Below, one piece after another: positions 23,962 through 32,360 of a stretch of 32,432 nucleotides of DNA. This DNA is from an uncultured Clostridia bacterium. GTDB lineage: Bacteria > Bacillota > Clostridia > Peptostreptococcales > Anaerovoracaceae. The position numbers and the translations under genes were made by a program. The number at the start of each line of letters is the position of its first letter. The stretch's first letter is position 1. The notes under the pieces were generated by a model. That model ran no database searches. It was not told where the DNA came from and saw only the letters and a program-made list of their open reading frames with translations. Location: the NCBI GenBank assembly GCA_934234035.1, contig CAKQHH010000019.1:1-32432 (forward strand), given 5' to 3'.

Positions 23962-24633
23962 TTACTTTACCTTAAGACGTTCGATTGGTTCCAATTCTTC
24001 ATCATTTCGAAGATCCCGCAGGTAATTGTATAGTGTTGCCTGGGACACGGAAATCACTTTGCATACATAAGGAATCGCATCTTTCACATCAAACACACCC
24101 TGAATTCTCAGCCGGCGAATCAGCTCCATCTTTCCTTCTTTCGTGGTCAATTCCACCGGATTCATGGCCTCTGCCGAACGACGGATGACCTCCTGCGTCA
24201 TCTTCTGGATGTAATCTTCTTCTCCCAGCATGCTCTCCTGTTCATCCTCACGCAGATTCACGCGAACCATATTTCCCAGATATTGAAGAATGCCATCGAT
24301 GGTGGAGGTGTCCTGATTCACGCAGAGCATCGCGGCCACATCTCCGTTTTCATCTCGAAACAGCATATGCGAAGCTCTCAGCTTCTTTCCTTTTCCGGTA
24401 TGACTTTCAAATCCCACCAGATGATCGTCCTCATCGGACAGTTTCTCGATGGATCGGCCCACCTCTTCATCCAGAGGGCATCCCGCCTTTCGGCCGGTCA
24501 CATACCCATTTGCAACATAACTGAGTCTCATTTCTTGCAAATCATGAACCGCAACTTCAGTATCGCTTCCCATTATCTTGGAAAGACCTTTTGCGATATT
24601 GGACAGCATATTAATTCGTTCTTCCTGTGTCAT
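23962..24633 (-). CDS. YheO/DauR-like PAS-HTH transcriptional regulator
   Basis: This 223-residue protein has the YheO-like PAS sensor domain (about 10-115: GSDTEVAVHDLQEM, VGFESHTGKGKKLRASHMLFRDENGDVAAMLCVNQD) and a C-terminal HTH_22-type DNA-binding domain (about 165-217: TKEGKMELIRRL, VSQATLYNYLRDLR). DauR in Pseudomonas represses D-arginine catabolism genes, and relatives often control amino acid-degrading PLP enzymes. AAAGG lies eight bases before the start. It is the first gene of the three-gene run with the C-S lyase and WYL regulator, and a dyad next to its promoter could be its own operator. The effector is unknown. Confidence 0.9.
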   Translation of the reverse strand: MTQEERINMLSNIAKGLSKIMGSDTEVAVHDLQEMRLSYVANGYVTGRKAGCPLDEEVGRSIEKLSDEDDHLVGFESHTGKGKKLRASHMLFRDENGDVAAMLCVNQDTSTIDGILQYLGNMVRVNLREDEQESMLGEEDYIQKMTQEVIRRSAEAMNPVELTTKEGKMELIRRLRIQGVFDVKDAIPYVCKVISVSQATLYNYLRDLRNDEELEPIERLKVK

Positions 24634-24678
24634 ATCATGTACCTTTCCTCTTCACTAGTCGTTGCAATCTGTAAATAA

Positions 24679-24722
24679 ATTATAACACATAAACAAAAAC
24701 TTTGTTCGAATTATTAACGAAC
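24679..24722 (-). promoter_or_regulatory. Promoter and GTTCG-N9-CGAAC dyad upstream of the DauR-like regulator
   Basis: A perfect TATAAT (complement at 24679-24684) lies about 45 bases before the regulator start; the -35 is poor (GAACAA, 17 bases away). A near-palindrome GTTCGTTAATAATTCGAAC covers 24704-24722, over and upstream of that -35. A weak -35 beside a dyad is typical of an autoregulated or activated promoter. Confidence 0.45.
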
Positions 24723-24751
24723 TTTTCATCACATAATCTTTATTTCCGCAA

Positions 24752-24782
24752 GAAAAAAATGACGTCCCTTCCGGAACGCCAT
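24752..24782 (-). terminator. Rho-independent terminator after the small membrane protein gene
   Basis: In minus-strand RNA a 10-bp stem (24773-24782 with 24759-24768, including two G-U pairs) closes a GGAA tetraloop and runs into seven T residues. It lies about 20 bases after the stop of the gene at 24803. Confidence 0.85.
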
Positions 24783-24802
24783 CCCTATTCACAATAATTC
24801 TT

Positions 24803-25150
24803 CTAGTCTTCGTCTCGAGTGACTTCCACATCGTCCACATCCACGGCATTCGTCTCGTAAACCTGTTCCATCCGATTCGGATCGTCCGTCCCTTCCGAAT
24901 AATCCACATCCTCCTCCGGGTAACTTCTGTTTCCGGAACTGCCGTATGTGCTGTTTCCTCTATACTCCGACTCGTATTCATCTCCGCGATTCCGCTTGTA
25001 AAGGTATTTCTGCACCGCAGAAATCAGTGCGACAATGCCTACCACAAGCCAAAAAGCCGGTGTGAACAGAAGCCGCAGAAAAGCGCCCATCGTAAAGAGG
25101 ACCAGCAGCAACAAAATGAAACAGCCAAAATTATTATTTCTGTAATACAT
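24803..25150 (-). CDS. Small membrane protein with acidic C-terminal tail
   Basis: This 115-residue protein is not a known family to me. It begins MYYRNNNFG, then has two hydrophobic segments (about 10-29 and 32-45), a short basic stretch (QKYLYKRNRG), and a long polar tail rich in Asp, Glu, Ser and Tyr (EEDVDYSEG, DVDDVEVTRDED). By the positive-inside rule both ends are probably cytoplasmic. GGAG lies four bases before the start. It sits 28 bases behind the TetR gene on the same strand and has its own terminator, so it is likely controlled by that regulator. Confidence 0.75.
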   Translation of the reverse strand: MYYRNNNFGCFILLLLVLFTMGAFLRLLFTPAFWLVVGIVALISAVQKYLYKRNRGDEYESEYRGNSTYGSSGNRSYPEEDVDYSEGTDDPNRMEQVYETNAVDVDDVEVTRDED

Positions 25151-25178
25151 AGTACTCCTTTACCGGATGCACCTGCCG

Positions 25179-25760
25179 TTATTTCTTCCGGCACTGACCG
25201 AACAGCAGAGGCATCATCTTCTTGCTGTATTCTCCCAGAGAATACTCTCCGTTATTCATACACCAATCGGTTACCAGCGCCCGCTCACAGATTCCGTACA
25301 GCTTCACCATTTCCGTGACGGTCAGGTCGTCCCGCAGTTCCCCGTTCTTCTGGCCTTCATCGATAATGCGATTCAAAATTGAAAAGTAGAATCGATTCTT
25401 GTCCAGTAGGTTGGAGGCGTCCTCCTTCGTCAGCTGAGCCGCATACTGATTCGCAATCAGTCTGTAGTCGAAGTTCTCTCCGATATAGGTATGAATTCTA
25501 TAATTTAAGTACATCAATTTCTCAAAGGAATCCAAATCCGCCGGCATCTGTTCTTCCACATTTCTGTACTCTTCATCAAATATAACAGATAACGTGTTCA
25601 GTAATGTGTCTTTACTGCGAAAATAATAATAAAAAGTCCCCTTAGATATTCCGGCACTCATAATGATGTCGTTCAGCGTTGTTTTTTCGAACCCCTTCTG
25701 TGAAAACAAGCTCCAGGATTTGCGGATGATTCGTTCTTTGATGTTCTCTTCTTTTTCCAT
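25179..25760 (-). CDS. TetR family transcriptional regulator
   Basis: This 193-residue repressor has the TetR N-terminal HTH domain (about residues 7-53): IIRKSWSLFSQKGFEKTTL followed by IIMSAGISKGTFYYYFRSKDTLL. The rest is a helical ligand-binding and dimer domain with no obvious effector. The longest frame starts at 25772, but GGAG lies within its first codons, about six bases before the ATG at 25760, so I chose the latter. It is followed by the small membrane protein gene in the same orientation. The regulated genes probably include that neighbour and tetR itself. Confidence 0.9.
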   Translation of the reverse strand: MEKEENIKERIIRKSWSLFSQKGFEKTTLNDIIMSAGISKGTFYYYFRSKDTLLNTLSVIFDEEYRNVEEQMPADLDSFEKLMYLNYRIHTYIGENFDYRLIANQYAAQLTKEDASNLLDKNRFYFSILNRIIDEGQKNGELRDDLTVTEMVKLYGICERALVTDWCMNNGEYSLGEYSKKMMPLLFGQCRKK

Positions 25761-25841
25761 TTCTTTCTCCATAATCTCGGCAGCGCACCCTTTCGCGCGG
25801 CCATTATTGACTGCGTTCTATAACATAGTCCAATCGTTTTA

Positions 25842-25869
25842 ATTATAACAGAATTCTCAGTTTTTTCAA
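25842..25869 (-). promoter_or_regulatory. Promoter for tetR and the small membrane protein gene
   Basis: On the minus strand TTGAAA lies 16 bases from a perfect TATAAT, about 80 bases upstream of tetR. Just downstream, the short palindrome CTATAACATAG (25819-25829) could be a TetR half-site pair, though it is short. Confidence 0.6.
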
Positions 25870-25874
25870 TACCA

Positions 25875-25906
25875 AAAGGGCCGCCGCATTCCTGCAGCAG
25901 CCCTTT
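25875..25906 (-). terminator. Terminator after argF
   Basis: In minus-strand RNA a 14-bp stem (25893-25906 with 25875-25888, two G-U pairs) closes a GGAA loop and is followed by TTTTGGTATT. It lies about 30 bases past the argF stop and ends the arginine operon. The T-tract is modest. Confidence 0.7.
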
Positions 25907-25937
25907 CGAAAAAGAGTAAATGTCGTATGTCCGGCAA

Positions 25938-26924
25938 CTAGATTACCGCTGCCATAATTGCTTTAATGGTGTGCATGCGATTTTCCGCTTCCTGGAAAAC
26001 GATGGACTGCGGACCTTCAAAGACTTCCTCGGTCACTTCCAGCGAATCGATTCCGTATTTTTCACAGACTTCTTTTCCCACCTGCGTATCGGTGTTGTGA
26101 TATGCCGGAAGACAGTGCATGAAGACACAATCCGGTCCCGCCGCATCCATCAGTTCCTGAGTCACACGATACGGATACAGATCCTTGAAACGATAGTTCC
26201 ACTTTTCTTCCGGTTCTCCCATGGATACCCATACGTCGGTGTAGATAACATCCGCATCCTTTACCGCATCCATCGGATCCGCATTCATCTCGATGATTGC
26301 CCCGGTTTCCTTGGCGATTTCCCGGCACCGATCGATCAGCGGCTGCGGCGGATAGTATTCGTCCGGTGCACATGCCACGAAATGAAGCCCCATCTTCGCG
26401 CAGCCGATCATCAGGGAATCGCCCATGTTGTAACCGGCATCGCCCATGTACACCAGCTTGATGCCCTTCAGCTTGCCGAAATGCTCTTCGATGGTGAGAA
26501 AATCCGCCAGAATCTGCGTTGGGTGATACTCGTTGGTCAGGCCGTTGATTACCGGAACCTTGGAATATTTCGCCAGGGTTTCCACGCGGCTCTGCTCGAA
26601 TCCGCGGTACTCAATGGCGTCGAACATTCCCGCCAGAACCCGAGCGGTGTCTGCCAAAGTTTCTTTTACGCCAATCTGGGACCCGCTGGCCAGATACGTG
26701 CTTCCCATTCCAAGATCGCTGGCCGCCACTTCAAAGGAACAACGGGTACGGGTACTGCTCTTCTCGAAGATCAGCGCAATGTTTTTTCCCTCATGTGTCT
26801 TATGGAGCTTTCCGTCCTTCTTCTCCGCTTTCAATTCCGCCGAGAAATCCAGCAGATACTGAATCTCCTCCGGCGTAAAATCCAGCAGTGTCAGGAAATC
26901 CCTTCCTTTCAGATTAATACTCAT
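25938..26924 (-). CDS. argF: Ornithine carbamoyltransferase
   Basis: This enzyme joins ornithine and carbamoyl phosphate to give citrulline. The 328-residue protein has the carbamoyl-phosphate site STRTR (57-61), HPTQ, the domain-linking GDAGYNMGDSL, and the ornithine-side HCLPAYHNTDTQVG. The longest frame starts at 26930, but GGGAG lies seven bases before the ATG at 26924 and that ATG overlaps the argH stop as ATGA, so I chose 26924. It is last in the argG-argH-argF operon, so the biosynthetic role is likely; the catabolic form (arcB) would be expected with arcA and arcC, which are absent here. Confidence 0.95.
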   Translation of the reverse strand: MSINLKGRDFLTLLDFTPEEIQYLLDFSAELKAEKKDGKLHKTHEGKNIALIFEKSSTRTRCSFEVAASDLGMGSTYLASGSQIGVKETLADTARVLAGMFDAIEYRGFEQSRVETLAKYSKVPVINGLTNEYHPTQILADFLTIEEHFGKLKGIKLVYMGDAGYNMGDSLMIGCAKMGLHFVACAPDEYYPPQPLIDRCREIAKETGAIIEMNADPMDAVKDADVIYTDVWVSMGEPEEKWNYRFKDLYPYRVTQELMDAAGPDCVFMHCLPAYHNTDTQVGKEVCEKYGIDSLEVTEEVFEGPQSIVFQEAENRMHTIKAIMAAVI

Positions 26925-28315
26925 TCCCATTCTCCCTTTTCTTCCTCTAGTATATTTCGAACTGCCTGAATCTGCGCTTCCACAGACTCCACGGAAGTCC
27001 CACCTTCCGAATTTCTTCTTTTTACGCAGTTGATTAAATCGATGGCATCGTACAGATCCTGCTCAAACATATCCGAATATTTCTGATACTCTTCCAACGG
27101 AAGGTTCTCCAGCACCATTCCGCTCTTCACGCAATCCGAAACGATGGTTCCGGTGATTTTGTACGCCTCGCGGAACGGCATGCCTTTCTTGGTGAGGTAG
27201 TCCGCCAGATCCGTCGCGTTGATGAATCCCTTCTGTGCCGCATGCATCATATTCTCTTCGTTGGCCTTCATTTCCCGAATCATCGGAGCGAATACCTGAA
27301 GGCATATTTTTGCCGTATCGATGGCATCGAACACCGGCTCCTTATCCTCCTGCATATCCTTATTGTATGCCAGCGGAATTCCCTTCAGCACGGTGAGCAG
27401 TGACATCAAATCGCCATACACTCTCCCCGTCTTTCCCCGGGCCAGCTCCGCCATATCCGGATTCTTTTTTTGCGGCATGATGGAGGAACCGGTGGTAAAG
27501 CTGTCGCTCAGCTCTACGAATTTGAATTCCCAGCTGGACCAGAGAACCACTTCCTCGGCCAGGCGAGAGAAATGCATCATCAGGATGGACAGCGCGCTGA
27601 GAAGTTCTACGCTGTAATCTCGGTCGGAAACCCCATCCAAGCTGTTCAAACAGATGGAATCGAATCCCAGACCTTTCGCCTCCATCCGGCGATCCGTCGG
27701 ATAGGTGGTACCCGCAAGGGCGCAGCACCCAATCGGGGATACGTTGGTCCGCTTATACACATCCTTCAGACGGTCCAAATCCCGCAGATACATCATGGCA
27801 TACGCCATCAGATGATGTCCGAAGGTAATCGGCTGGGCCCGCTGCAGGTGCGTATATCCCGGCATCACGGTCTTCTTGTATTCCTCCGCCTTGTCGGTCA
27901 GCGCTTCCACCATTTCCAGCACCAGCTGCTGCAGCTCTTCAATCTCTTCCTTTACGTACATCCGAAGGTCCAAGGCCACCTGATCGTTTCGGCTCCGTGC
28001 GGTGTGGAGCATCTTTCCTTCCGCTCCGATGCGTTCGGTCAGCGCCCCTTCGACGAACATGTGCACGTCCTCGGCGGTGAGATCCACCTCCAGCTTTCCG
28101 CTCTCCAGATCCTCCAGGATTCCTTCCAGCCCTTCGATAATGTGATCCTTGGCCGCAGCCGGAATGATGCCCTTTGCCGCCAACATCTCTGCATGCATTA
28201 TCGATCCGGTGATGTCCTGTCTGTACAGTCTCTGATCGAAAGGAATCGACGCATTGAATTTATCGGCAATTTTGTTCAACTCTCCGGCAGTGCGGCCGGC
28301 CCACATTTTCTTCAT
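26921..28315 (-). CDS. argH: Argininosuccinate lyase
   Basis: ArgH splits argininosuccinate into arginine and fumarate, the last step of arginine synthesis; it acts as a cytosolic tetramer. The 464-residue protein carries all fumarase/aspartase superfamily marks: HTARSRNDQVALDLR (104-118), the general-acid region GYTHLQ with H156, and the flexible signature loop GSSIMPQKKNP (276-286). AGGAG precedes the start by nine bases. It lies 22 bases after argG and overlaps argF by four bases, so the three genes are one operon. Confidence 0.97.
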   Translation of the reverse strand: MKKMWAGRTAGELNKIADKFNASIPFDQRLYRQDITGSIMHAEMLAAKGIIPAAAKDHIIEGLEGILEDLESGKLEVDLTAEDVHMFVEGALTERIGAEGKMLHTARSRNDQVALDLRMYVKEEIEELQQLVLEMVEALTDKAEEYKKTVMPGYTHLQRAQPITFGHHLMAYAMMYLRDLDRLKDVYKRTNVSPIGCCALAGTTYPTDRRMEAKGLGFDSICLNSLDGVSDRDYSVELLSALSILMMHFSRLAEEVVLWSSWEFKFVELSDSFTTGSSIMPQKKNPDMAELARGKTGRVYGDLMSLLTVLKGIPLAYNKDMQEDKEPVFDAIDTAKICLQVFAPMIREMKANEENMMHAAQKGFINATDLADYLTKKGMPFREAYKITGTIVSDCVKSGMVLENLPLEEYQKYSDMFEQDLYDAIDLINCVKRRNSEGGTSVESVEAQIQAVRNILEEEKGEWE

Positions 28316-28337
28316 ATTATATATCTCCTAAAATCTA

Positions 28338-29561
28338 TTACTTGTTGTTCTTCTGATCCACCATTGCCTGCACGGTAATTGGCAGTCCGAACAGGTTGAT
28401 GAATCCGTTTGCATCGGTCTGATCGTAATCCGATTCACCGAATGTTGCGATTTCCTCCGAGTAGAGGGAATAATCACTCCAGAGTCCTGCCTTGATGATG
28501 TTGCCCTTGTACAGCTTCATGCGAACCTTACCGGTTACATTCTCCTGTGTCTTGTCCACAAAAGCAGACAGCGCCTCTCTCAGCGGTGTGTACCACTGAC
28601 CGTTGTATACCACTTCCGCAAAGGTAATCGCCAGCTTCTGTTTCTCGTGCAGAGTCATCTTGTCCAGCGTAGCGGATTCCAGATATTCATGCGCCTTGTA
28701 CAGGATGGTGCCTCCCGGTGTCTCATAGACGCCGCGGCACTTCATGCCCACCAGACGGTTTTCGATGATATCCAGCAGACCGATACCATTCTTCCCGCCC
28801 AGTTCGTTCAGGGCTAAAATAATTTCCTTCGCGGTCATCTTCTCACCGTTCAATGCCACCGGTGTTCCCTGCTCAAAATCCAGTTCGATATAGGTTGGTT
28901 CGTCCGGTGCGTCGATTGGGGATACGCCCATTTCCAGGAATCCCTTCTCTTCGTATTTCGGCTCGTTCTCCACCTCTTCCAGATCCAGACCCTCATGGCT
29001 CAGATGCCACAGGTTCTTATCCTTGGAGTAGTTGGTTTCACGGTTAATCTTCAGCGGAACGTTGTGTGCTTCCGCATAATCGATTTCCTCTTCACGGGAC
29101 TTGATATCCCACTCACGCCACGGAGCGATGATTGGCATCTCCGGCGCGAAGTGCTTGATGGTCAGCTCGAAACGAACCTGATCGTTTCCCTTTCCGGTGC
29201 ATCCGTGACAGATGGCATCGGCATTTTCCTTCTTCGCTACCTCTACCAGTCCCTTCGCGATGCACGGTCTTGCGGTACTGGTTCCCAGCAGGTACTCTTC
29301 GTAAATTGCACCGGCCTTCATGGTCGGGATGATGAAATCATCCACATATTCATCCGTCAGATCCAGAACGTACAGCTTGGATGCGCCGGTCTTAAGGGCT
29401 TTCTCTTCCAGACCCTCCAGCTCATCGTCCTGTCCTACGTTGCCGGATACGGCAATGACTTCGCAGTTGTTGTAGTTTTCCTTCAGCCACGGAATGATGA
29501 TGGAAGTATCCAGACCTCCGGAATATGCAAGTACTACTTTCTTAATATCTTCCTTTTTCAT
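28338..29561 (-). CDS. argG: Argininosuccinate synthase
   Basis: ArgG condenses citrulline and aspartate with ATP to argininosuccinate. The 407-residue protein begins [20 protein letters not shown], with the ATP-binding SGGLDTS loop near 14-20. [15 protein letters not shown] and the [14 protein letters not shown] segment match the family. The frame extends 15 codons further, but AAGGAG eight bases before the ATG at 29561 and the family N-terminus support this start. It is the first gene of the operon and lies behind a promoter with ARG-box-like sites, so arginine repression through ArgR is likely. Confidence 0.97.
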   Translation of the reverse strand: MKKEDIKKVVLAYSGGLDTSIIIPWLKENYNNCEVIAVSGNVGQDDELEGLEEKALKTGASKLYVLDLTDEYVDDFIIPTMKAGAIYEEYLLGTSTARPCIAKGLVEVAKKENADAICHGCTGKGNDQVRFELTIKHFAPEMPIIAPWREWDIKSREEEIDYAEAHNVPLKINRETNYSKDKNLWHLSHEGLDLEEVENEPKYEEKGFLEMGVSPIDAPDEPTYIELDFEQGTPVALNGEKMTAKEIILALNELGGKNGIGLLDIIENRLVGMKCRGVYETPGGTILYKAHEYLESATLDKMTLHEKQKLAITFAEVVYNGQWYTPLREALSAFVDKTQENVTGKVRMKLYKGNIIKAGLWSDYSLYSEEIATFGESDYDQTDANGFINLFGLPITVQAMVDQKNNK

Positions 29562-29597
29562 GACAAATACTCCTTTTCTTTTTCGTTGATGTATTCT

Positions 29598-29625
29598 ATT
29601 ATACATAAATATTCATACTTGTCAA
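29598..29625 (-). promoter_or_regulatory. Consensus promoter of the argGHF operon
   Basis: On the minus strand a perfect TTGACA lies 16 bases from a perfect TATAAT, about 37 bases upstream of argG. Such a strong promoter implies that repression sets the expression level. Confidence 0.8.
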
Positions 29626-29637
29626 TAAAAATTCATG
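29600..29637 (-). promoter_or_regulatory. Two tandem ARG-box-like operator sites on the argG promoter
   Basis: The 18-base sites CATGAATTTTTATTGACA (29620-29637) and TATGAATATTTATGTATA (29600-29617) are two bases apart. Both resemble the ArgR/AhrC consensus (TGAAT, A/T-rich centre, ATTCA-like second half). One covers the -35 and the other covers the spacer and -10. The second half of each site is imperfect. No argR gene is in the window. Confidence 0.6.
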
Positions 29638-29720
29638 AAAATACGGGTTGTATCAAAGTTTATACACAAATTATACAAACGAGGAAATACCATCGCCGGA
29701 ATTTGAAACGGAAGAATCAC

Positions 29721-29768
29721 AAAAAAACAACAGAAAGGCGAGTCTTGCGACTCGCCTTTCTGTTGTTT
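29721..29768 (-). terminator. Strong terminator after iorB
   Basis: A perfect 20-bp stem (29725-29744 with 29749-29768) closes a 4-base loop. On the minus strand it runs into a tract of seven T residues. It lies about 60 bases past the iorB stop and separates iorAB from the arg operon. Confidence 0.9.
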
Positions 29769-29826
29769 AGAGGTAATCGGATTCGTCTGGAGACTGCATC
29801 CCCATTCTTATTCCGCTCTTTCCCTA

Positions 29827-30405
29827 TTACTTAAAATCGTATCCGGCCTGGAACGCCTTCTTGTTCAGTTCAACGAACTTCGGCTTCACATTCTTCTCAA
29901 TGTGCTTCATCCAGTCTACATCGTCCAGTGTACCGATGGCCTTAACCAGCGCACCCAGCAGAACGACGTTCATTGCCTTCGGGTTGCCCAGCTCAGCAGC
30001 CATATCTCCGGCTTTCAGGGATACAACCTTAACCTTTGCTGCCAAGTCATCGATAATTCCTTCCGGATACTCTGCCTGACCCTGGTTAACCGGTGCCGGG
30101 TTAATTACGAAATCATTTACTACGATGGATCCGCCCTTCTTCAGGTATGGCAGCCATCTCAGTGCTTCCATGGTTTCGAATGCAACGATAACGTCTGCAG
30201 AACCCTTTCCAACGATTGGAGAAAGAACCTTATCTCCATAACGTACCTGGGTACTTACGCTTCCGCCACGCTGAGACATTCCGTGAATCTCACTCATCTT
30301 AACGTCATAACCAGCTTCCATAAGGCCGCTCGTGAGGATCTTGCTGGCGAGGATGGTTCCCTGTCCGCCGACACCTACGAGGAGTATATTCTTTACTTCG
30401 CTCAT
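29827..30405 (-). CDS. iorB: Indolepyruvate:ferredoxin oxidoreductase, beta subunit
   Basis: This is the small subunit of the enzyme that oxidatively decarboxylates aromatic 2-oxo acids to acyl-CoA with ferredoxin as electron acceptor. The 192-residue protein is the gamma-type POR/KOR domain: ILLVGVGGQGTILASKIL at the N-terminus, then MSEIHGMSQRGGSVSTQVRYG, the typical IorB signature. The open frame continues 12 codons upstream inside iorA, but the ATG at 30405 shares one base with the iorA stop (TAATG) and has GGAGG about ten bases upstream. It is translationally coupled to iorA and followed by a terminator. Confidence 0.95.
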   Translation of the reverse strand: MSEVKNILLVGVGGQGTILASKILTSGLMEAGYDVKMSEIHGMSQRGGSVSTQVRYGDKVLSPIVGKGSADVIVAFETMEALRWLPYLKKGGSIVVNDFVINPAPVNQGQAEYPEGIIDDLAAKVKVVSLKAGDMAAELGNPKAMNVVLLGALVKAIGTLDDVDWMKHIEKNVKPKFVELNKKAFQAGYDFK

Positions 30406-32189
30406 TATCTTGTCACCTCCGAAATTGCATTGAATGGGCATACCTGCTTGCAGATTGTGCAGCCGTTGCAGCTGGTCTTATCGATTTCTACCTTATCCTT
30501 GGTAGACATCAGAGCCGGGCATCCGGTCTTTACGCACATCTTGCAGTTCTTGCACTTATCCTGATCGATCTCACACTGATGCTTGTTCATGGTTGGGAAT
30601 TCATCCAGATCCTGCTGGCTGAACTTCTTCAGAACGCACGGCCATCTTGTGATGATTACGCTTGGTTCATCGGTAGCGATGCAAGCATCCAATGCCTTGT
30701 CAACCTCTTCCAGAATGTTCGGGTTAACGATGTGGATGTTCTCTTCCTTCATGCCGATTGCCTTCAGCAGAGCCGGAATATCTACTTCCGGTGCTTCCTT
30801 GCCCATCAGAGTGAATCCGGAACCCGGGTTCTGCTGATGTCCGGTCATACCGGTGATTCTGTTGTCCAGAATTACGCTGATGCTGTGACCCTGGTTGTAG
30901 ATGGAATCCATGATGCTGGTGATACCACTGTGGAAGAATGTGGAGTCACCCAGTACACCAACTGCCTTTGTCTCTGCACCAACCATCTTATATGCCTGAG
31001 ATGCACCGTGAGCCATGGACAGGCTGGCACCCATGCAGATTGCGGTATCCAGTGCGTTCAGAGGAGCGTTGGCACCCAGTGTATAGCATCCGATATCTCC
31101 GTTGATCATGAGGTTCTTCTTCTTCTTGATTGCCTGGAAGAATCCTCTGTGCGGACATCCTGCACACAGTGACGGAGGTCTTACTACAGACTTCAGTTCG
31201 GATTCATAAGATTCCGGAACTTCACCGGTCAGTGCTTCTCTTACGATATCTGTGTTGAGCTCGTCGAATGTCGGAATAACCGGCTTTCCAACGCACTCAA
31301 TTCCGTGAATCTGGAGGAATTCCTGCAGATACGGATCCATTTCTTCAATAACATATACCTTCTCAACCTGTGCGCAGAAGTCTTCAATCAGCTTGGTTGG
31401 CAGCGGGAAGGTCATACCCAGCTTCAGGTAAGATGCGTTCTCACCGAAGGTTTCCTTTGCATACTGATAGGAAATTCCGGATGTTACCACACCGATCTTC
31501 TTGTCATGCCATTCCGGCTGGTTGATTTCGCAAGTATTTGCATACTCTTCCATCATCTGCAGCTTTGTTTCCAGATTGACTCTCATCTTCTTTGCGTTTG
31601 CTGGTGCAGATACATACTTTGTAATCTTCTTCTCATAAGGGATGTAATCTGCCTCAACACGCTCACCCAGCTCAACGATTCCCTTGGAGTGACATACACG
31701 AGTTGTCACGTGGAACAGAACCGGTGCATCGAACTTCTCAGACAGTGCGAACGCCATCTTCATGTAGTCCTTACATTCCTGGCTGGAAGACGGTTCCAGC
31801 ATCAGCAGTCTTGCTGCCTTTGCATAGTTTCTGTTATCCTGCTCGTTCTGGGAACTGTGCTGTCCCGGATCGTCTGCAGAAATGATTACCAGACCACCGG
31901 TAACACCTGTGTATGCTACGGTGAATACTGGGTCAGCTGCTACGTTCAGACCAACGTGCTTCATTGCACAGAAGGAACGAACACCGGCGATGGAAGCACC
32001 AATTGCTGCTTCTGCCGCAACCTTCTCGTTCGGAGCCCATTCCGAGTACACGTTTTCCTTGTACTGCGGCATGTTCTCGAGAATCTCTGTACTTGGAGTT
32101 CCTGGATAAGCAGATGCGAATACGCAGCCACCTTCATAAGCTCCGCGGGCAATTGCCTCGTTACCCGACATAATTACTTTCTCGGCCAT
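30405..32189 (-). CDS. iorA: Indolepyruvate:ferredoxin oxidoreductase, alpha subunit
   Basis: IorA carries the thiamine diphosphate and iron-sulphur centres of the enzyme, which turns indolepyruvate and related aryl pyruvates plus CoA into aryl-acetyl-CoA, CO2 and reduced ferredoxin. It therefore serves aromatic amino acid fermentation. The 594-residue protein has the N-terminal pyrimidine-binding domain (ARGAYEGGCVFASAYPGTPSTEI), a central transketolase-C-like region, the TPP-binding part (GDIGCYTLGANAPL, GVLGDSTFFHSG) and two C-terminal 4Fe-4S motifs (CKNCKMCVKTGCP, CNGCTICKQVCP). AGGAGG lies about seven bases before the start. It is transcribed with iorB from a strong promoter at 32248-32276. 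Confidence 0.97.
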   Translation of the reverse strand: MAEKVIMSGNEAIARGAYEGGCVFASAYPGTPSTEILENMPQYKENVYSEWAPNEKVAAEAAIGASIAGVRSFCAMKHVGLNVAADPVFTVAYTGVTGGLVIISADDPGQHSSQNEQDNRNYAKAARLLMLEPSSSQECKDYMKMAFALSEKFDAPVLFHVTTRVCHSKGIVELGERVEADYIPYEKKITKYVSAPANAKKMRVNLETKLQMMEEYANTCEINQPEWHDKKIGVVTSGISYQYAKETFGENASYLKLGMTFPLPTKLIEDFCAQVEKVYVIEEMDPYLQEFLQIHGIECVGKPVIPTFDELNTDIVREALTGEVPESYESELKSVVRPPSLCAGCPHRGFFQAIKKKKNLMINGDIGCYTLGANAPLNALDTAICMGASLSMAHGASQAYKMVGAETKAVGVLGDSTFFHSGITSIMDSIYNQGHSISVILDNRITGMTGHQQNPGSGFTLMGKEAPEVDIPALLKAIGMKEENIHIVNPNILEEVDKALDACIATDEPSVIITRWPCVLKKFSQQDLDEFPTMNKHQCEIDQDKCKNCKMCVKTGCPALMSTKDKVEIDKTSCNGCTICKQVCPFNAISEVTR

Positions 32190-32216
32190 CTAATTACCTC
32201 CTAAATCAATTCAAAT

Positions 32217-32235
32217 AAATTTCAAATTGAAATTT
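32217..32235. promoter_or_regulatory. Perfect dyad in the iorA leader
   Basis: AAATTTCAAATTGAAATTT is a perfect 9-bp inverted repeat around one base, between the iorA promoter and start codon. It could be an operator, or a weak RNA hairpin. Its all-AT-rich makeup raises the odds of chance. Confidence 0.4.
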
Positions 32236-32247
32236 CTTTACAACTCG

Positions 32248-32276
32248 ATAATATCACCGCACTTGGCCGGGGTCAA
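32248..32276 (-). promoter_or_regulatory. Promoter for iorAB
   Basis: On the minus strand TTGACC lies 17 bases from TATTAT, each box one base off consensus, about 60 bases upstream of iorA. The region 32277-32360 beyond it is T/A-rich and holds nothing I can identify. Confidence 0.7.
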
Positions 32277-32360
32277 CTTGTTTTTTGCGATTTTTTTACA
32301 CATTTTAATTTTTTTACATTTCAACAAATTCTCACGAAAATATTGTACAAAAAATCAAAT

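Noticed and set aside
25938..26924. Catabolic ornithine carbamoyltransferase (arcB) of the arginine deiminase pathway
   Set aside because: It overlaps argH and sits behind argG with ARG-like sites; no arcA or arcC is present, so the biosynthetic role is favoured.
25920..28378. Plus-strand frames opposite argF and argH
   Set aside because: They are shadows of two highly conserved enzymes on the minus strand.
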